A stretch of DNA of 43,157 bases from Candidatus Gastranaerophilus phascolarcticola (lineage in GTDB: Bacteria; Cyanobacteriota; Vampirovibrionia; Gastranaerophilales; Gastranaerophilaceae), in NCBI GenBank assembly GCA_001899335.1, contig MOYE01000009.1, positions 111,274 through 154,430 on the forward strand. Direction: 5' to 3'. The notes beneath the pieces were generated by a model, which was not told the DNA's origin, made no database searches, and was given only the letters and a program-made list of their open reading frames with translations. Both the position numbers and the translations under genes were made by a program. Position 1 is the first letter of the stretch. Each line of letters begins with the position of its first letter. Of this stretch, positions 24,561-31,760 are shown in pieces.

Positions 24561-25626
24561 TTTTTCACTAAATTTAAAATCAAAAGAACAAATCTATAAT
24601 ATATATATAGATGATTTTTCTCTTGACGGTTTTAAATCTAAACTTTTGGAAGAAATTAAGTGTAAAAAAGTTCTTGCCGTTATTTCGGAAAAAGTTAATA
24701 AATTATATGGCGATAGGATTTTCCCGCTCAATGAGAAAATTGTATATAAATATATATTACCCGACGGTGAAAAACATAAGAATTTTAAGAATTACCAAAA
24801 GATTTTGAACTTTGCGCTGAAGAACGGCTTTACGCGTAAAGATTGCATACTAGCAATCGGCGGCGGAGTCGTCGGGGATTTGGCTGGGTTCGTTGCCGCA
24901 ACTTATATGCGCGGAATTGATTTAATTCAGGTTCCGACTACGCTGCTGGCATGTGTAGACAGTTCGGTAGGTGGCAAAACCGCTATTGATACTGATTTTG
25001 GCAAAAATCTTGTCGGAGCGTTCTATCAGCCAAAATCGGTTATTATTGATGTAAACTTCCTCCGAACCCTTGACGATAAACAGTTTAAAACCGGCTTGGG
25101 CGAAGTTGTTAAATATGCGTTTATTGAGAAATCCTGCGGATGCGTTGAGTATGAAAATTTAATCAATTATCTGCACGAGAATTTCGAAAAAATAATGCAG
25201 CGTGACATAAAAGTTTTGAAACGCGTAGTCGAAATTTGTGTTGCATTAAAGATTTCAGTGGTTGAAAAGGATGAGAAAGAAACGGATTTGCGCCGTGTTT
25301 TGAATTTCGGGCACACACTCGGGCATGCTATTGAAAAGTTTACCAAATACAAAAAATATACCCACGGTGAGGCGATTGTGCAGGGGATGATTTTTGCATT
25401 TGAACTGGCTCATAAACTTGGTATGATTGATGTTAACTATAAATTCGCGGCAATGGATTTGATATCAAAGTTTGAATTTCGTCCTGTTAAAATGCCGAAA
25501 ATGAAAAAGCTCGTTGAGTTGATGAAAATGGATAAAAAAGCAACTGTTGATGAAATCTTTTTTGTTTTGCCAAAAGATTACGGACAGGTTCAAATTTGCA
25601 GCTTTACACCGCAAGAATTGCTGTAA
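24553..25626 (+). CDS. aroB: 3-dehydroquinate synthase
   Basis: Cyclises DAHP to 3-dehydroquinate using NAD+ and a divalent metal (step 2). NAD loop GGGVVGDLAGFVAATYMRG; substrate region PTTLLACVDSSVGGKTAID; metal ligands Glu in GLGEVVKYA, His in LNFGHTLGHAIE and His in YTHGEA. 357 aa is the usual length. The TAA stop (24-26 of the 25600 block, 25624-25626) abuts the stop of a convergent gene with no spacer, so transcription must end inside coding sequence. Confidence 0.96.
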   Translation: MTNFSLNLKSKEQIYNIYIDDFSLDGFKSKLLEEIKCKKVLAVISEKVNKLYGDRIFPLNEKIVYKYILPDGEKHKNFKNYQKILNFALKNGFTRKDCILAIGGGVVGDLAGFVAATYMRGIDLIQVPTTLLACVDSSVGGKTAIDTDFGKNLVGAFYQPKSVIIDVNFLRTLDDKQFKTGLGEVVKYAFIEKSCGCVEYENLINYLHENFEKIMQRDIKVLKRVVEICVALKISVVEKDEKETDLRRVLNFGHTLGHAIEKFTKYKKYTHGEAIVQGMIFAFELAHKLGMIDVNYKFAAMDLISKFEFRPVKMPKMKKLVELMKMDKKATVDEIFFVLPKDYGQVQICSFTPQELL

Positions 25627-25977
25627 TTATTTTTTAAACGGTTTTTTAATCCAGTTCAACGCGTTAGAAAATTGTGTTCCGACCCATTTAATCGGTTTGG
25701 AATTTTTGAATTTCATTCCTCCGAATACCAAAACGCCGCCAGCAAGGAACGTGAAAAGTAATTTTTTCCAGCCCGGATTATCAATAAGAGGCTTGTCATA
25801 GGTGTCGTTGGTAAGCTGCGGACGCATAGCCGGACCACCCGGAGGCGGTGGCGGAACTCTAAACGCAGGGTTTCCGATATATCTTGGCGGACGCCCGTGC
25901 AAATATGCCGCGCCGTCATAATCAATTATGCCGTTCGCTGCCAGTAAATCTACGTCTGCTACCCAATTTTGTACCAT
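25627..25977 (-). CDS. Proline-rich protein with one C-terminal membrane helix
   Basis: Unknown function. About 116 aa: an acidic N-terminus (ADVDLLAANGIIDYDGAAYL), a proline-rich low-complexity stretch (about 45-55, PPPPPGGP), one membrane helix (KLLFTFLAGGVLVFGGMKF), and a basic amphipathic tail (WIKKPFKK). Orientation would put the Pro-rich part on one side as a flexible binding segment. An in-frame GTG two codons upstream (25983) with AAAGGG 4 bases before it is an equally good start. Convergent with aroB with stop codons touching. Confidence 0.7.
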   Translation of the reverse strand: MVQNWVADVDLLAANGIIDYDGAAYLHGRPPRYIGNPAFRVPPPPPGGPAMRPQLTNDTYDKPLIDNPGWKKLLFTFLAGGVLVFGGMKFKNSKPIKWVGTQFSNALNWIKKPFKK

Positions 25978-26010
25978 AATCACATAACCCTTTTATATAT
26001 AAAGTTTTTT

Positions 26011-26151
26011 ATGTCAGAAAAATTGCCCCGGATTGAAAATCTCCTCCGAATAAAGGATAAATTTGACACTAAAAAGGGGTACTATAAAAAAGTAGGTAAG
26101 TTATTGCCAAATGCGGGCATGCCCGACCATGAAAATTTAACAAAAAATTAA
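26011..26151 (+). CDS. Possible 46-aa basic peptide
   Basis: An open frame starting MSEKLPRIENLLRIKDKFD and ending NLTKN, rich in Lys. It has no ribosome-binding site and no recognised family. It lies in the 345-bp spacer between the 25627-25977 gene and yggS, and could be chance. Kept only because its composition is more protein-like than random AT-rich frames here. Confidence 0.25.
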   Translation: MSEKLPRIENLLRIKDKFDTKKGYYKKVGKLLPNAGMPDHENLTKN

Positions 26152-26181
26152 CAAAATTTTAAGAAATGTTAAATTGGGCGC

Positions 26182-26203
26182 AAACCATGTCATGACATGG
26201 TTT
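26182..26203. promoter_or_regulatory. Perfect 22-bp palindrome upstream of the yggS promoter
   Basis: AAACCATGTCA followed by its exact reverse complement, without a loop, 44 bp upstream of the -35 box at 26248. With no T-run on either side it is a poor terminator. A dimeric regulator site is more likely than a terminator (inference). Confidence 0.5.
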
Positions 26204-26247
26204 CAGGGTGGCTCAAATGGTGTAAAAACTACCTCAAAAATAAAAAG

Positions 26248-26276
26248 TTGTACTCTTAAAATGCTTAAGATACAAT
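26248..26276 (+). promoter_or_regulatory. Sigma-70 promoter of yggS-sepF
   Basis: TTGTAC (26248-26253), 17 bp, TACAAT (26271-26276), 46 bp before the GTG start of yggS. Expected start of transcription near 26283. Confidence 0.65.
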
Positions 26277-26322
26277 TAAATTAAGCGTATATTACGCCTT
26301 GTAGGAGTAAGAGAAAACAATC

Positions 26323-26985
26323 GTGGAAAATATCGTTAGGAAAAACCTTTTACAAATACAAGAAGAGATAGCACCTTGTAAACCAAATATCATTGCTGTA
26401 ACAAAATATTTTGATAAGCAGGCAATAATTTCGGCATACGAAGCCGGCTTGAGAGATTTTGCAGAGGCGAGGGTAAACGATGCAATCGAAAAGATTGAGG
26501 CTTTGCCGGCTGAAGTGAGAGAAAATTCAACATTTCACTTTATCGGACATCTTCAAACCAATAAGGTCGCAAAAGTTGTAAAATATTTCGACTTTATCCA
26601 CTCGGTTGATAGTCTTCACCTTGCACAGAAAATTTCTCAGGAGGCAGCAAAGCTGGGTAAAAACCAAAAAGTTTTTATAGAAGTAAACTTTGCAGACGAA
26701 GAACAAAAATTCGGTTTTTCAAAAGTCGGGCTGGAAGAAGAGTTTGGAGCGCTGTTGGCACTTCCGAACCTTGAAATCCAGGGATTAATGAGTATGTCGC
26801 CGCTGGGTGCCCAGGAAAATTATCTGTTTGAACTATTCAAAGGGGTCAAAAGAGTTCAGGATGAATTGGCAGTGAAATACGGTTTGCAATTACCCGAAAC
26901 TTCAATGGGCATGAGTCAGGATTATATGGTTGCGGTTAAGTGCGGTGCTACAAAGTTAAGAATAGGCAGAAAATTATTTACTTAA
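26323..26985 (+). CDS. yggS: YggS/PROSC-family PLP homeostasis protein
   Basis: Binds pyridoxal 5'-phosphate and buffers its level; no enzymatic reaction is established for the family. The PLP lysine lies in IIAVTKYFDK near residue 28. FHFIGHLQTNK, EVNFADEEQKFGF, QGLMSMSP and the phosphate loop ETSMGMSQDYMVAVKCGATKLRIGR are all family signatures. 220 aa is normal. The start is GTG 26323 with TAGGAG 13 bases upstream. In many bacteria yggS sits beside sepF in the division cluster, as here. Confidence 0.95.
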   Translation: MENIVRKNLLQIQEEIAPCKPNIIAVTKYFDKQAIISAYEAGLRDFAEARVNDAIEKIEALPAEVRENSTFHFIGHLQTNKVAKVVKYFDFIHSVDSLHLAQKISQEAAKLGKNQKVFIEVNFADEEQKFGFSKVGLEEEFGALLALPNLEIQGLMSMSPLGAQENYLFELFKGVKRVQDELAVKYGLQLPETSMGMSQDYMVAVKCGATKLRIGRKLFT

Positions 26986-27016
26986 AATACATAAAAGATA
27001 AACGGAGGAAAAACAG

Positions 27017-27517
27017 GTGGTAGCAGTAACAGAGAAAATCAAATCAATGGTTGACATCTTGGTTAGAGGTTTTGATCAAAGAGAGAACGTATTTGAAGAA
27101 ATGGGTAACGATGTAGAAGAATATACAGAATACCCTACTCAAAACAACTTGGCATTGGAGCCAAATTATTCTTACAGAGAAAACAGGAATGAAGGATTAA
27201 AAGTAGTTCCTCATTCTGGTTACAAATCTCACGAGGTAATGATTTTGGAACCTCGTTCATTCAAAGATTCAGCACAGGTAGTTCAACACTTGATGGAAAG
27301 AAAAACTGTTGTTCTGAACCTCCACCTATTAGATAAAGAACAATCACAAAGAACAATCGACTTTGTTTGCGGCGCAGCACATGCATTGAGCGGTAAACCT
27401 CAAAAAGTTGGTGATTTAGTGTTTGTATTCACCCCAAGCAACGTAACGTTGTCATTTGAAGCACAACAAATTGATGCAAAATTTAACGACTCATTGTGGA
27501 GAGCACCTTTACAATAA
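27017..27517 (+). CDS. sepF: SepF/Cdv2 cell-division protein
   Basis: Cytoplasmic Z-ring partner that tethers and bundles FtsZ in Gram-positives and cyanobacteria. An amphipathic membrane-targeting helix at the N-terminus (VTEKIKSMVDILVRGF), a Tyr/Asn-rich linker (about 25-70), then the SepF core: EVMILEPRSFKDSAQVVQHLMERKTVVLNL, QSQRTIDFVCGAAHALSG, VGDLVFVFTPSNVTLS. 166 aa. Starts at GTG 27017 after GGAGGA. SepF in a cell that also makes outer-membrane proteins points to the cyanobacterial side of the tree. Confidence 0.95.
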   Translation: MVAVTEKIKSMVDILVRGFDQRENVFEEMGNDVEEYTEYPTQNNLALEPNYSYRENRNEGLKVVPHSGYKSHEVMILEPRSFKDSAQVVQHLMERKTVVLNLHLLDKEQSQRTIDFVCGAAHALSGKPQKVGDLVFVFTPSNVTLSFEAQQIDAKFNDSLWRAPLQ

Positions 27518-27552
27518 GTCGCGCATAATAAGAGAGAGATTTTGGAATTTGT

Positions 27553-27580
27553 AAGGCGGTCTGATGACCGCCTTTTGTTT
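27553..27580 (+). terminator. Terminator of yggS-sepF
   Basis: AAGGCGGTC (27553-27561), loop TGAT, GACCGCCTT (27566-27574), then TTGTTT. 36 bp after the sepF stop. Confidence 0.9.
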
Positions 27581-27695
27581 GTCCGAGAAAAACTTGCGTT
27601 TTAACGCGAGTTTTTTGCGTGGCGTGTTAGACAGCGCAGCCACGGCGCGGCCTCACGTGAGTGAGGACGGCAGGTGGCGGAGAACTGCTTTTGTT
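27581..27695 (+). repeat. GC-rich dispersed structured element, copy B
   Basis: Second copy of the element at 11626-11786, shorter by about 45 bp because the middle AAAACAAT hairpin is missing. It keeps GTCCGAGAAA at its start, CAGCGCAGCCACG at about 27632-27644 and AGGTGGCGGAGAACTGCTTTT at its end. Its stems are AACTTGCGT with ACGCGAGTT and CCTCAC with GTGAGG. It lies between the sepF terminator and the tpiA promoter, so it is outside the tpiA mRNA if that promoter is right. Confidence 0.65.
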
Positions 27696-27701
27696 ATCTT
27701 G

Positions 27702-27730
27702 TTGCCTTTTAAAATTTTTCTTTATATAAT
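27702..27730 (+). promoter_or_regulatory. Sigma-70 promoter of the tpiA-fab gene run
   Basis: TTGCCT (27702-27707), 17 bp, perfect TATAAT (27725-27730), 25 bp before the tpiA ATG. AAGGAG falls within the short leader. Confidence 0.8.
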
Positions 27731-27755
27731 ACGTGTAGAAATAAGGAGAAATATT

Positions 27756-28550
27756 ATGTCAAGAAAACCTATTATTGCAGGAAACTGGAAAATGAATTTA
27801 TTACAAGCTGATGCTAAAGCATTGTTTGAAGGCATCAAGTCTTATGTTGCAGATAAATCAGCATCTGTATTGCCAACAATCGTTGTTGCCCCTACATTTA
27901 CATCTTTGTCAGTTGTAAATTCAGTACAATGTGACTGCGGATGCGGCGGCACTAAAATTGCTGTTGCAGGTCAAAATTGCCACTGGGAAACTTCAGGTGC
28001 TTTCACAGGCGAAATTTCTGTTGAAATGTTAGCTGATGCTGGCTGCTCTTATGTAATCATCGGTCACTCTGAAAGAAGACAATACTTCTCTGAAACTGAC
28101 GAAATGATTAACAAAAAAGCTAAATCAATCCTTGCAAAAGGTTTAATTCCGATTATCTGCTGCGGTGAAACTCTTGAACAAAGAGAAGCAGGCGTTACAG
28201 ATTCTTGGATTGCAGGTCAAATCAAAGCTGCATTAGAAGGTATTTCAGCAGAAGATGTTGCAAAATCAGTTATCGCATACGAACCAATTTGGGCTATCGG
28301 AACAGGTAAAACTTGTGATTCAGATGAAGCAAACAGAGTTATTGCTATGATTAGAAACGTTGTTAAAGAAGTTGCAGGCTCTCAAGCTGCTGATTCTATC
28401 AGAATTCTTTACGGCGGTTCTGTAAAACCATCAACAATCGTTGAACAAATGTCAAAATCTGACATCGACGGAGCTTTAATTGGCGGTGCAAGTTTGACTG
28501 CTGAAAGTTTCAACCAAATTATCGAAAACACAATGACAGTTATGGTGTAG
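27756..28550 (+). CDS. tpiA: Triose-phosphate isomerase
   Basis: Interconverts dihydroxyacetone phosphate and glyceraldehyde 3-phosphate. Catalytic Lys in GNWKMN (residue 12), His in IIGHSERRQYF, Glu in AYEPIWAIGTG, phosphate loop LYGGSVKP. 264 aa. The frame is open upstream to 27564 through the repeated element, but the ATG at 27756 has AAGGAG and matches the family start. Codons are more optimised (AT-ending, even) than in the accessory genes, as expected for a highly expressed gene. Confidence 0.97.
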   Translation: MSRKPIIAGNWKMNLLQADAKALFEGIKSYVADKSASVLPTIVVAPTFTSLSVVNSVQCDCGCGGTKIAVAGQNCHWETSGAFTGEISVEMLADAGCSYVIIGHSERRQYFSETDEMINKKAKSILAKGLIPIICCGETLEQREAGVTDSWIAGQIKAALEGISAEDVAKSVIAYEPIWAIGTGKTCDSDEANRVIAMIRNVVKEVAGSQAADSIRILYGGSVKPSTIVEQMSKSDIDGALIGGASLTAESFNQIIENTMTVMV

Positions 28551-28565
28551 CGCGAGCTACACCAT
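28542..28565 (+). ncRNA. Intercistronic hairpin with GCGA tetraloop after tpiA
   Basis: A 10-bp perfect stem includes the tpiA stop codon (ATGGTGTAGC paired with GCTACACCAT) and is closed by GCGA, a GNRA loop. It is followed by TTTCC only, so it is a weak terminator. Processing or mRNA-stability hairpin is more likely, allowing tpiA to be expressed above the downstream genes. Confidence 0.5.
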
Positions 28566-28586
28566 TTCCTAAAAGGAGATACCGTA

Positions 28587-28835
28587 ATGGCACAACAATT
28601 TAATCCGCAAAACATTAAAAAAAGACTTTCTTTATTAGTTTTTATTAAAGGTTCAACAGCTCCGCTGGTTCTATATTCCGAAGATACCCCGGCGCTTTAT
28701 GAAGAATTGAACCAATTATTAAGAACTAATCAGGTTGTTTTAGTGGAAAAAGAAACCACAGGTCCGCTTAAAAAAGTTTGTTTCTATTCAAACCAAATTG
28801 CGGCACTGGCATTACAAGAAGAACAATATGTCTAA
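28587..28835 (+). CDS. Conserved-looking small protein, 82 aa
   Basis: Not recognised. It is soluble with alternating hydrophobic strands (LSLLVFIKGSTAPLVLYS; VVLVEKETTGPLKKVCFYSNQIAALALQ), one helix (TPALYEELNQLLRT), and a length that would suit a small beta barrel. AAGGAG precedes the ATG by 9 bases. Its last bases overlap the yceD start (ATG 28828 within GAACAATATGTC), so the two are translationally coupled. Given its neighbours (yceD, rpmF) a role in translation or RNA binding is a guess. Confidence 0.75.
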   Translation: MAQQFNPQNIKKRLSLLVFIKGSTAPLVLYSEDTPALYEELNQLLRTNQVVLVEKETTGPLKKVCFYSNQIAALALQEEQYV

Positions 28836-29316
28836 TATTATCAGCATAAAAGAGTTAGAAAACACCAAAAACAAATACATGAAAGTTGAGTTCTGCGATT
28901 ATATCGAAGGGCTTGAGCTTGTAGAACCCTTAACCGCGACTTTAGAGGTAAATTCTCTTGGGGATTTCATAGAAATTCACGGAAATGTTAAGGGAATTGT
29001 TAAGTTAGTTTGCGACTTTTGTCTTAAAGATTTTGAGTATAAACTTGATTTTGATATAGACGAAACTTATGCCAAAAACGCGCTGTCAGACAGTTACGGC
29101 GAGGAAATCGAGCTTAAAAACGGACAGTTTGTAACAGATTTATTCGGCAGTGACGAGATTGATATTTGTGACTTATTGTATCAATCTGTAATATTAAATA
29201 TTCCAAATCAAAAAGTTTGTGGTATAAATTGTAATAGGGATAGTTTCCAATCAGAAGACGAGTTGGAAGATCCGCGTTTAGAGGTATTCAAAAACCTCAA
29301 TATTAACCCGAAATAA
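28828..29316 (+). CDS. yceD: YceD/DUF177 family protein
   Basis: The DUF177 protein encoded directly before rpmF in most bacteria, linked in E. coli and plants to 23S rRNA accumulation. Seen: LVEPLTATLEVNSLGDFIEIHGNVKG, the CDFC metal-like pair in VKLVCDFCLKDFEY, the acidic strand IDETYAKN, then DEIDICDLLYQSVILNIPNQKVCGINC with the second Cys pair. About 162 aa. It starts inside the end of the preceding gene; the frame's earlier ATG at 28798 is out of place. Confidence 0.88.
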   Translation: MSNIISIKELENTKNKYMKVEFCDYIEGLELVEPLTATLEVNSLGDFIEIHGNVKGIVKLVCDFCLKDFEYKLDFDIDETYAKNALSDSYGEEIELKNGQFVTDLFGSDEIDICDLLYQSVILNIPNQKVCGINCNRDSFQSEDELEDPRLEVFKNLNINPK

Positions 29317-29348
29317 GTAGTAAAAACAATAAAAAAGGAAAAGAAAAA

Positions 29349-29609
29349 ATGGCAGTACCAAAGAAAAGAACAGGACATTCCGCACAAGGTAAAAGAAGAT
29401 CAAACTGGAAGGCAACAAAACCTACCACAACTGTTTGCCCTAATTGCGGTGAAACAGTTTTAACTCACACAGTTTGCACAAGCTGCGGCACTTATAAAGG
29501 TAAAGTAGTTAGCAAAAAAGGCGCTACCGCGGTAGTTGAAGAGCACAATAAAGCTGAAGAAGTTAAAGCTGAAGTTGTTGAAGAAGAAAAAACTTCAACA
29601 GAAGAATAA
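29349..29609 (+). CDS. rpmF: Ribosomal protein bL32 with acidic C-terminal extension
   Basis: Large-subunit protein L32. MAVPKKRTGHSAQGKRRSNW is the typical start, followed by a zinc ribbon CPNCG...CTSCG with four Cys. bL32 normally ends near residue 57-60; here about 25 more residues follow, mostly Glu, Val, Lys and Ala (EEHNKAEEVKAEVVEEEK), ending TSTEE. The stop is a normal TAA, with no sign of frameshift. AAGGAA precedes the ATG. Confidence 0.96.
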   Translation: MAVPKKRTGHSAQGKRRSNWKATKPTTTVCPNCGETVLTHTVCTSCGTYKGKVVSKKGATAVVEEHNKAEEVKAEVVEEEKTSTEE

Positions 29610-29623
29610 TTTAATTGTAAAAT

Positions 29624-29647
29624 CGCAAAGGGAGAAATCCCTTTGCG
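29624..29647 (+). ncRNA. Intercistronic hairpin with GAAA tetraloop between rpmF and plsX
   Basis: CGCAAAGGGA pairs with TCCCTTTGCG around GAAA (GNRA loop); only TTATAT follows. It may be a processing site or a partial terminator that lets rpmF be expressed above plsX. Confidence 0.5.
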
Positions 29648-29676
29648 TTATATAGAAAATTTGTTGAGAGGGAAAG

Positions 29677-30732
29677 ATGACAAGAATAGCAGTTGATGCA
29701 ATGGGTGGTGACCACGCTCCTTATGAAATAGTTGCAGGTGCTGTATGGGCGGCTCAAGAGTATGGAGTAGGCTTAGAATTAGTTGGAAAGGTTGACGAAA
29801 TCCAAAACGTTTTGGATGAAGTTAAAAACAAAGGCTTTTTAACTGATAAAGGTCGTATGGGTAGAAAACACCGTATAAAAGTTGATTATACGAAACTTGA
29901 TATTAAACTTACGCCTGCATCGGAAGTTATTGAAATGGGCGAACCTGTTGGGCAGGCTATTCGTAAGAAAAAAGATTCATCTATTGTAAAATCAGTTGAG
30001 GCTGTTGCAACCGGAAGTTCAGACGCTGTTGTTGCAGCAGGTTCTACAGGTGCAGCAATGGCATCAAGCCTTTTTGGTCTTGGTCGTTTGCCGGGAATCG
30101 ATAGACCTGCAATTGCGGCAACACTTCCTACAATGGGTAAACCTATTGTCGTTATTGATGCCGGGGCTAACAGCAACTCTACCCCTGAAATGTTACATCA
30201 ATTTGCCGTTATGGGTGAAACTTTCTCAAAACACGTTATTGGTGTTGAAAACCCGCGCGTAGGTGTTTTAAACATCGGTGAAGAGGCTGGAAAAGGTAAC
30301 GAACTTGCGAAAAATACGTTCAAATTGCTCGAAGAATGCAAAGACAGAATTAATTTTGTAGGAAACGTTGAGGGTAAAGAATTATTCGCTAACGTTTGCG
30401 ATGTCGTTGTTTGTGACGGTTTTGTCGGAAACGTTGCGCTTAAAGTTACAGAAGGTACAGGCTCTGTTCTTTTCAAAATGATTAAACACGAATTCAAAAG
30501 CGATTTTATCGGTATGATTTTGGGCTGGCTTGCAAAACCTTTCTTTAGAAGAATATACGCAAGAACCAACTATGAAGAATTCGGTGGAGCTTTATTATTA
30601 GGAGTTAAGGGCATAACTATTATTTCTCACGGAAGAAGTAAGGCTTATGCGATAAAAAATGCCGTCCGCGTAGCAAAAGAATCCGTTGAATCCGGCATTA
30701 ACGAAAAAATAGCTAAATTTTATGAGGAATAA
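29677..30732 (+). CDS. plsX: Phosphate acyltransferase PlsX
   Basis: Makes acyl-phosphate from acyl-ACP for phospholipid synthesis. RIAVDAMGGDHAP at the N-terminus, KPIVVIDAGANSN, VGVLNIGEEAGKGNE, and DGFVGNVALKVTEG, all conserved in PlsX. 351 aa. Ribosome site GAGGG. Five bases separate it from fabH. Confidence 0.96.
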   Translation: MTRIAVDAMGGDHAPYEIVAGAVWAAQEYGVGLELVGKVDEIQNVLDEVKNKGFLTDKGRMGRKHRIKVDYTKLDIKLTPASEVIEMGEPVGQAIRKKKDSSIVKSVEAVATGSSDAVVAAGSTGAAMASSLFGLGRLPGIDRPAIAATLPTMGKPIVVIDAGANSNSTPEMLHQFAVMGETFSKHVIGVENPRVGVLNIGEEAGKGNELAKNTFKLLEECKDRINFVGNVEGKELFANVCDVVVCDGFVGNVALKVTEGTGSVLFKMIKHEFKSDFIGMILGWLAKPFFRRIYARTNYEEFGGALLLGVKGITIISHGRSKAYAIKNAVRVAKESVESGINEKIAKFYEE

Positions 30733-30737
30733 CTAAG

Positions 30738-31748
30738 ATGAGTGAAAAAATTAGACCGTTAAGAATTGCGGGTGTTGGTTACTCTATACCAAAAACTGTT
30801 GTAACTAACGACGATTTGACAAAATTGTATGATACTTCCGATGAATGGATTTATACTAGAACCGGTATTAAAGAAAGACGTTTGGTTTCAGGTGATGAAA
30901 CGGCGATTGATCTTGGTATCGCAGCTGCTAAAAATGCACTTGATAAATCAGGTTTCAAACCGGAAGATATTGACTTAGTTATTGCAGCATCTTCTGCTCC
31001 GCCTCAATTATATCCTGCTATTGCCTGCCATATTCAGGCAGCATTGGGTATCCCTGATTTCGCTCCGTCTTTCGATATTACGGCAGCATGTTCAGGTTTG
31101 ATTTACGGTTTACAAATCGCAAGAGGTTTTATCGGTTCCGGACTTTACAAAAATATTTTAATCGTTGCTACCGATAACAACTCAAGACTTGTTGACTGGG
31201 AAGACAGAAGTGTTTCAATTCTTTTTGGTGACGGCGCAGGTGCAATGGTTGTTACAGAAGCTGAAGACGGCGTTGATGATATCCTTGCTTTAGATATCCG
31301 CGCAGACGGCTCAATCGGCGAGTATATTTATATGGATATGCCTGGCAAAACTTGTCCGCTTGTTGAACCAAATACTCAAAAAGATTGCCATATCAAAATG
31401 AACGGTAAAGAAGTTTATAAATTTGTTGTAAAAGTTTTACCTCAATACATTGATAAATGCTTAAATGAAGCTGGTATGACGCCGGAAGATGTGGATTACT
31501 TAATCCCTCACCAAGCAAACCAAAGAATTATTGAGGCTATGCAGCAAAGACTTCAATATCCGGATGAAAAAGTTATTTCTAATATCAAATATTACGGTAA
31601 CACATCAGCTGCGTCAGTGCCTATTGCGCTTGCAGAAGGTGTTGAAAAAGGTAATATTAAACTTGGAACAACTGCGATTCTGTGCGGGTTCGGTGCCGGA
31701 ATGACTTGGGGCGCTGCAATCGTCCGCTTGAGAGAAGGAATCTGCTAA
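30738..31748 (+). CDS. fabH: 3-oxoacyl-ACP synthase III (FabH)
   Basis: Starts type II fatty-acid synthesis by condensing acetyl-CoA with malonyl-ACP. Catalytic triad C118 (DITAACSGLIYG), H258 (IPHQANQRI), N288 (YYGNTSAAS). 336 aa, GAGGAAT ribosome site. Preceded by plsX, followed by fabD after 12 bp. Confidence 0.97.
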   Translation: MSEKIRPLRIAGVGYSIPKTVVTNDDLTKLYDTSDEWIYTRTGIKERRLVSGDETAIDLGIAAAKNALDKSGFKPEDIDLVIAASSAPPQLYPAIACHIQAALGIPDFAPSFDITAACSGLIYGLQIARGFIGSGLYKNILIVATDNNSRLVDWEDRSVSILFGDGAGAMVVTEAEDGVDDILALDIRADGSIGEYIYMDMPGKTCPLVEPNTQKDCHIKMNGKEVYKFVVKVLPQYIDKCLNEAGMTPEDVDYLIPHQANQRIIEAMQQRLQYPDEKVISNIKYYGNTSAASVPIALAEGVEKGNIKLGTTAILCGFGAGMTWGAAIVRLREGIC

Positions 31749-31760
31749 AAAGGAGAATGT

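Noticed and set aside
25969..26010. 60-codon frame starting MYHNH
   Set aside because: No ribosome site, and the first 14 codons lie in the promoter region of the minus-strand neighbour; only the shorter 26011 form was kept, at low confidence.
27564..27755. Extended tpiA start
   Set aside because: The extra 64 codons translate the repeated element and a strong promoter; the family start and AAGGAG are at 27756.
29886..30569. Antisense frames in plsX
   Set aside because: Ala/Ser/Thr-rich shadows of a conserved gene with no start signals.
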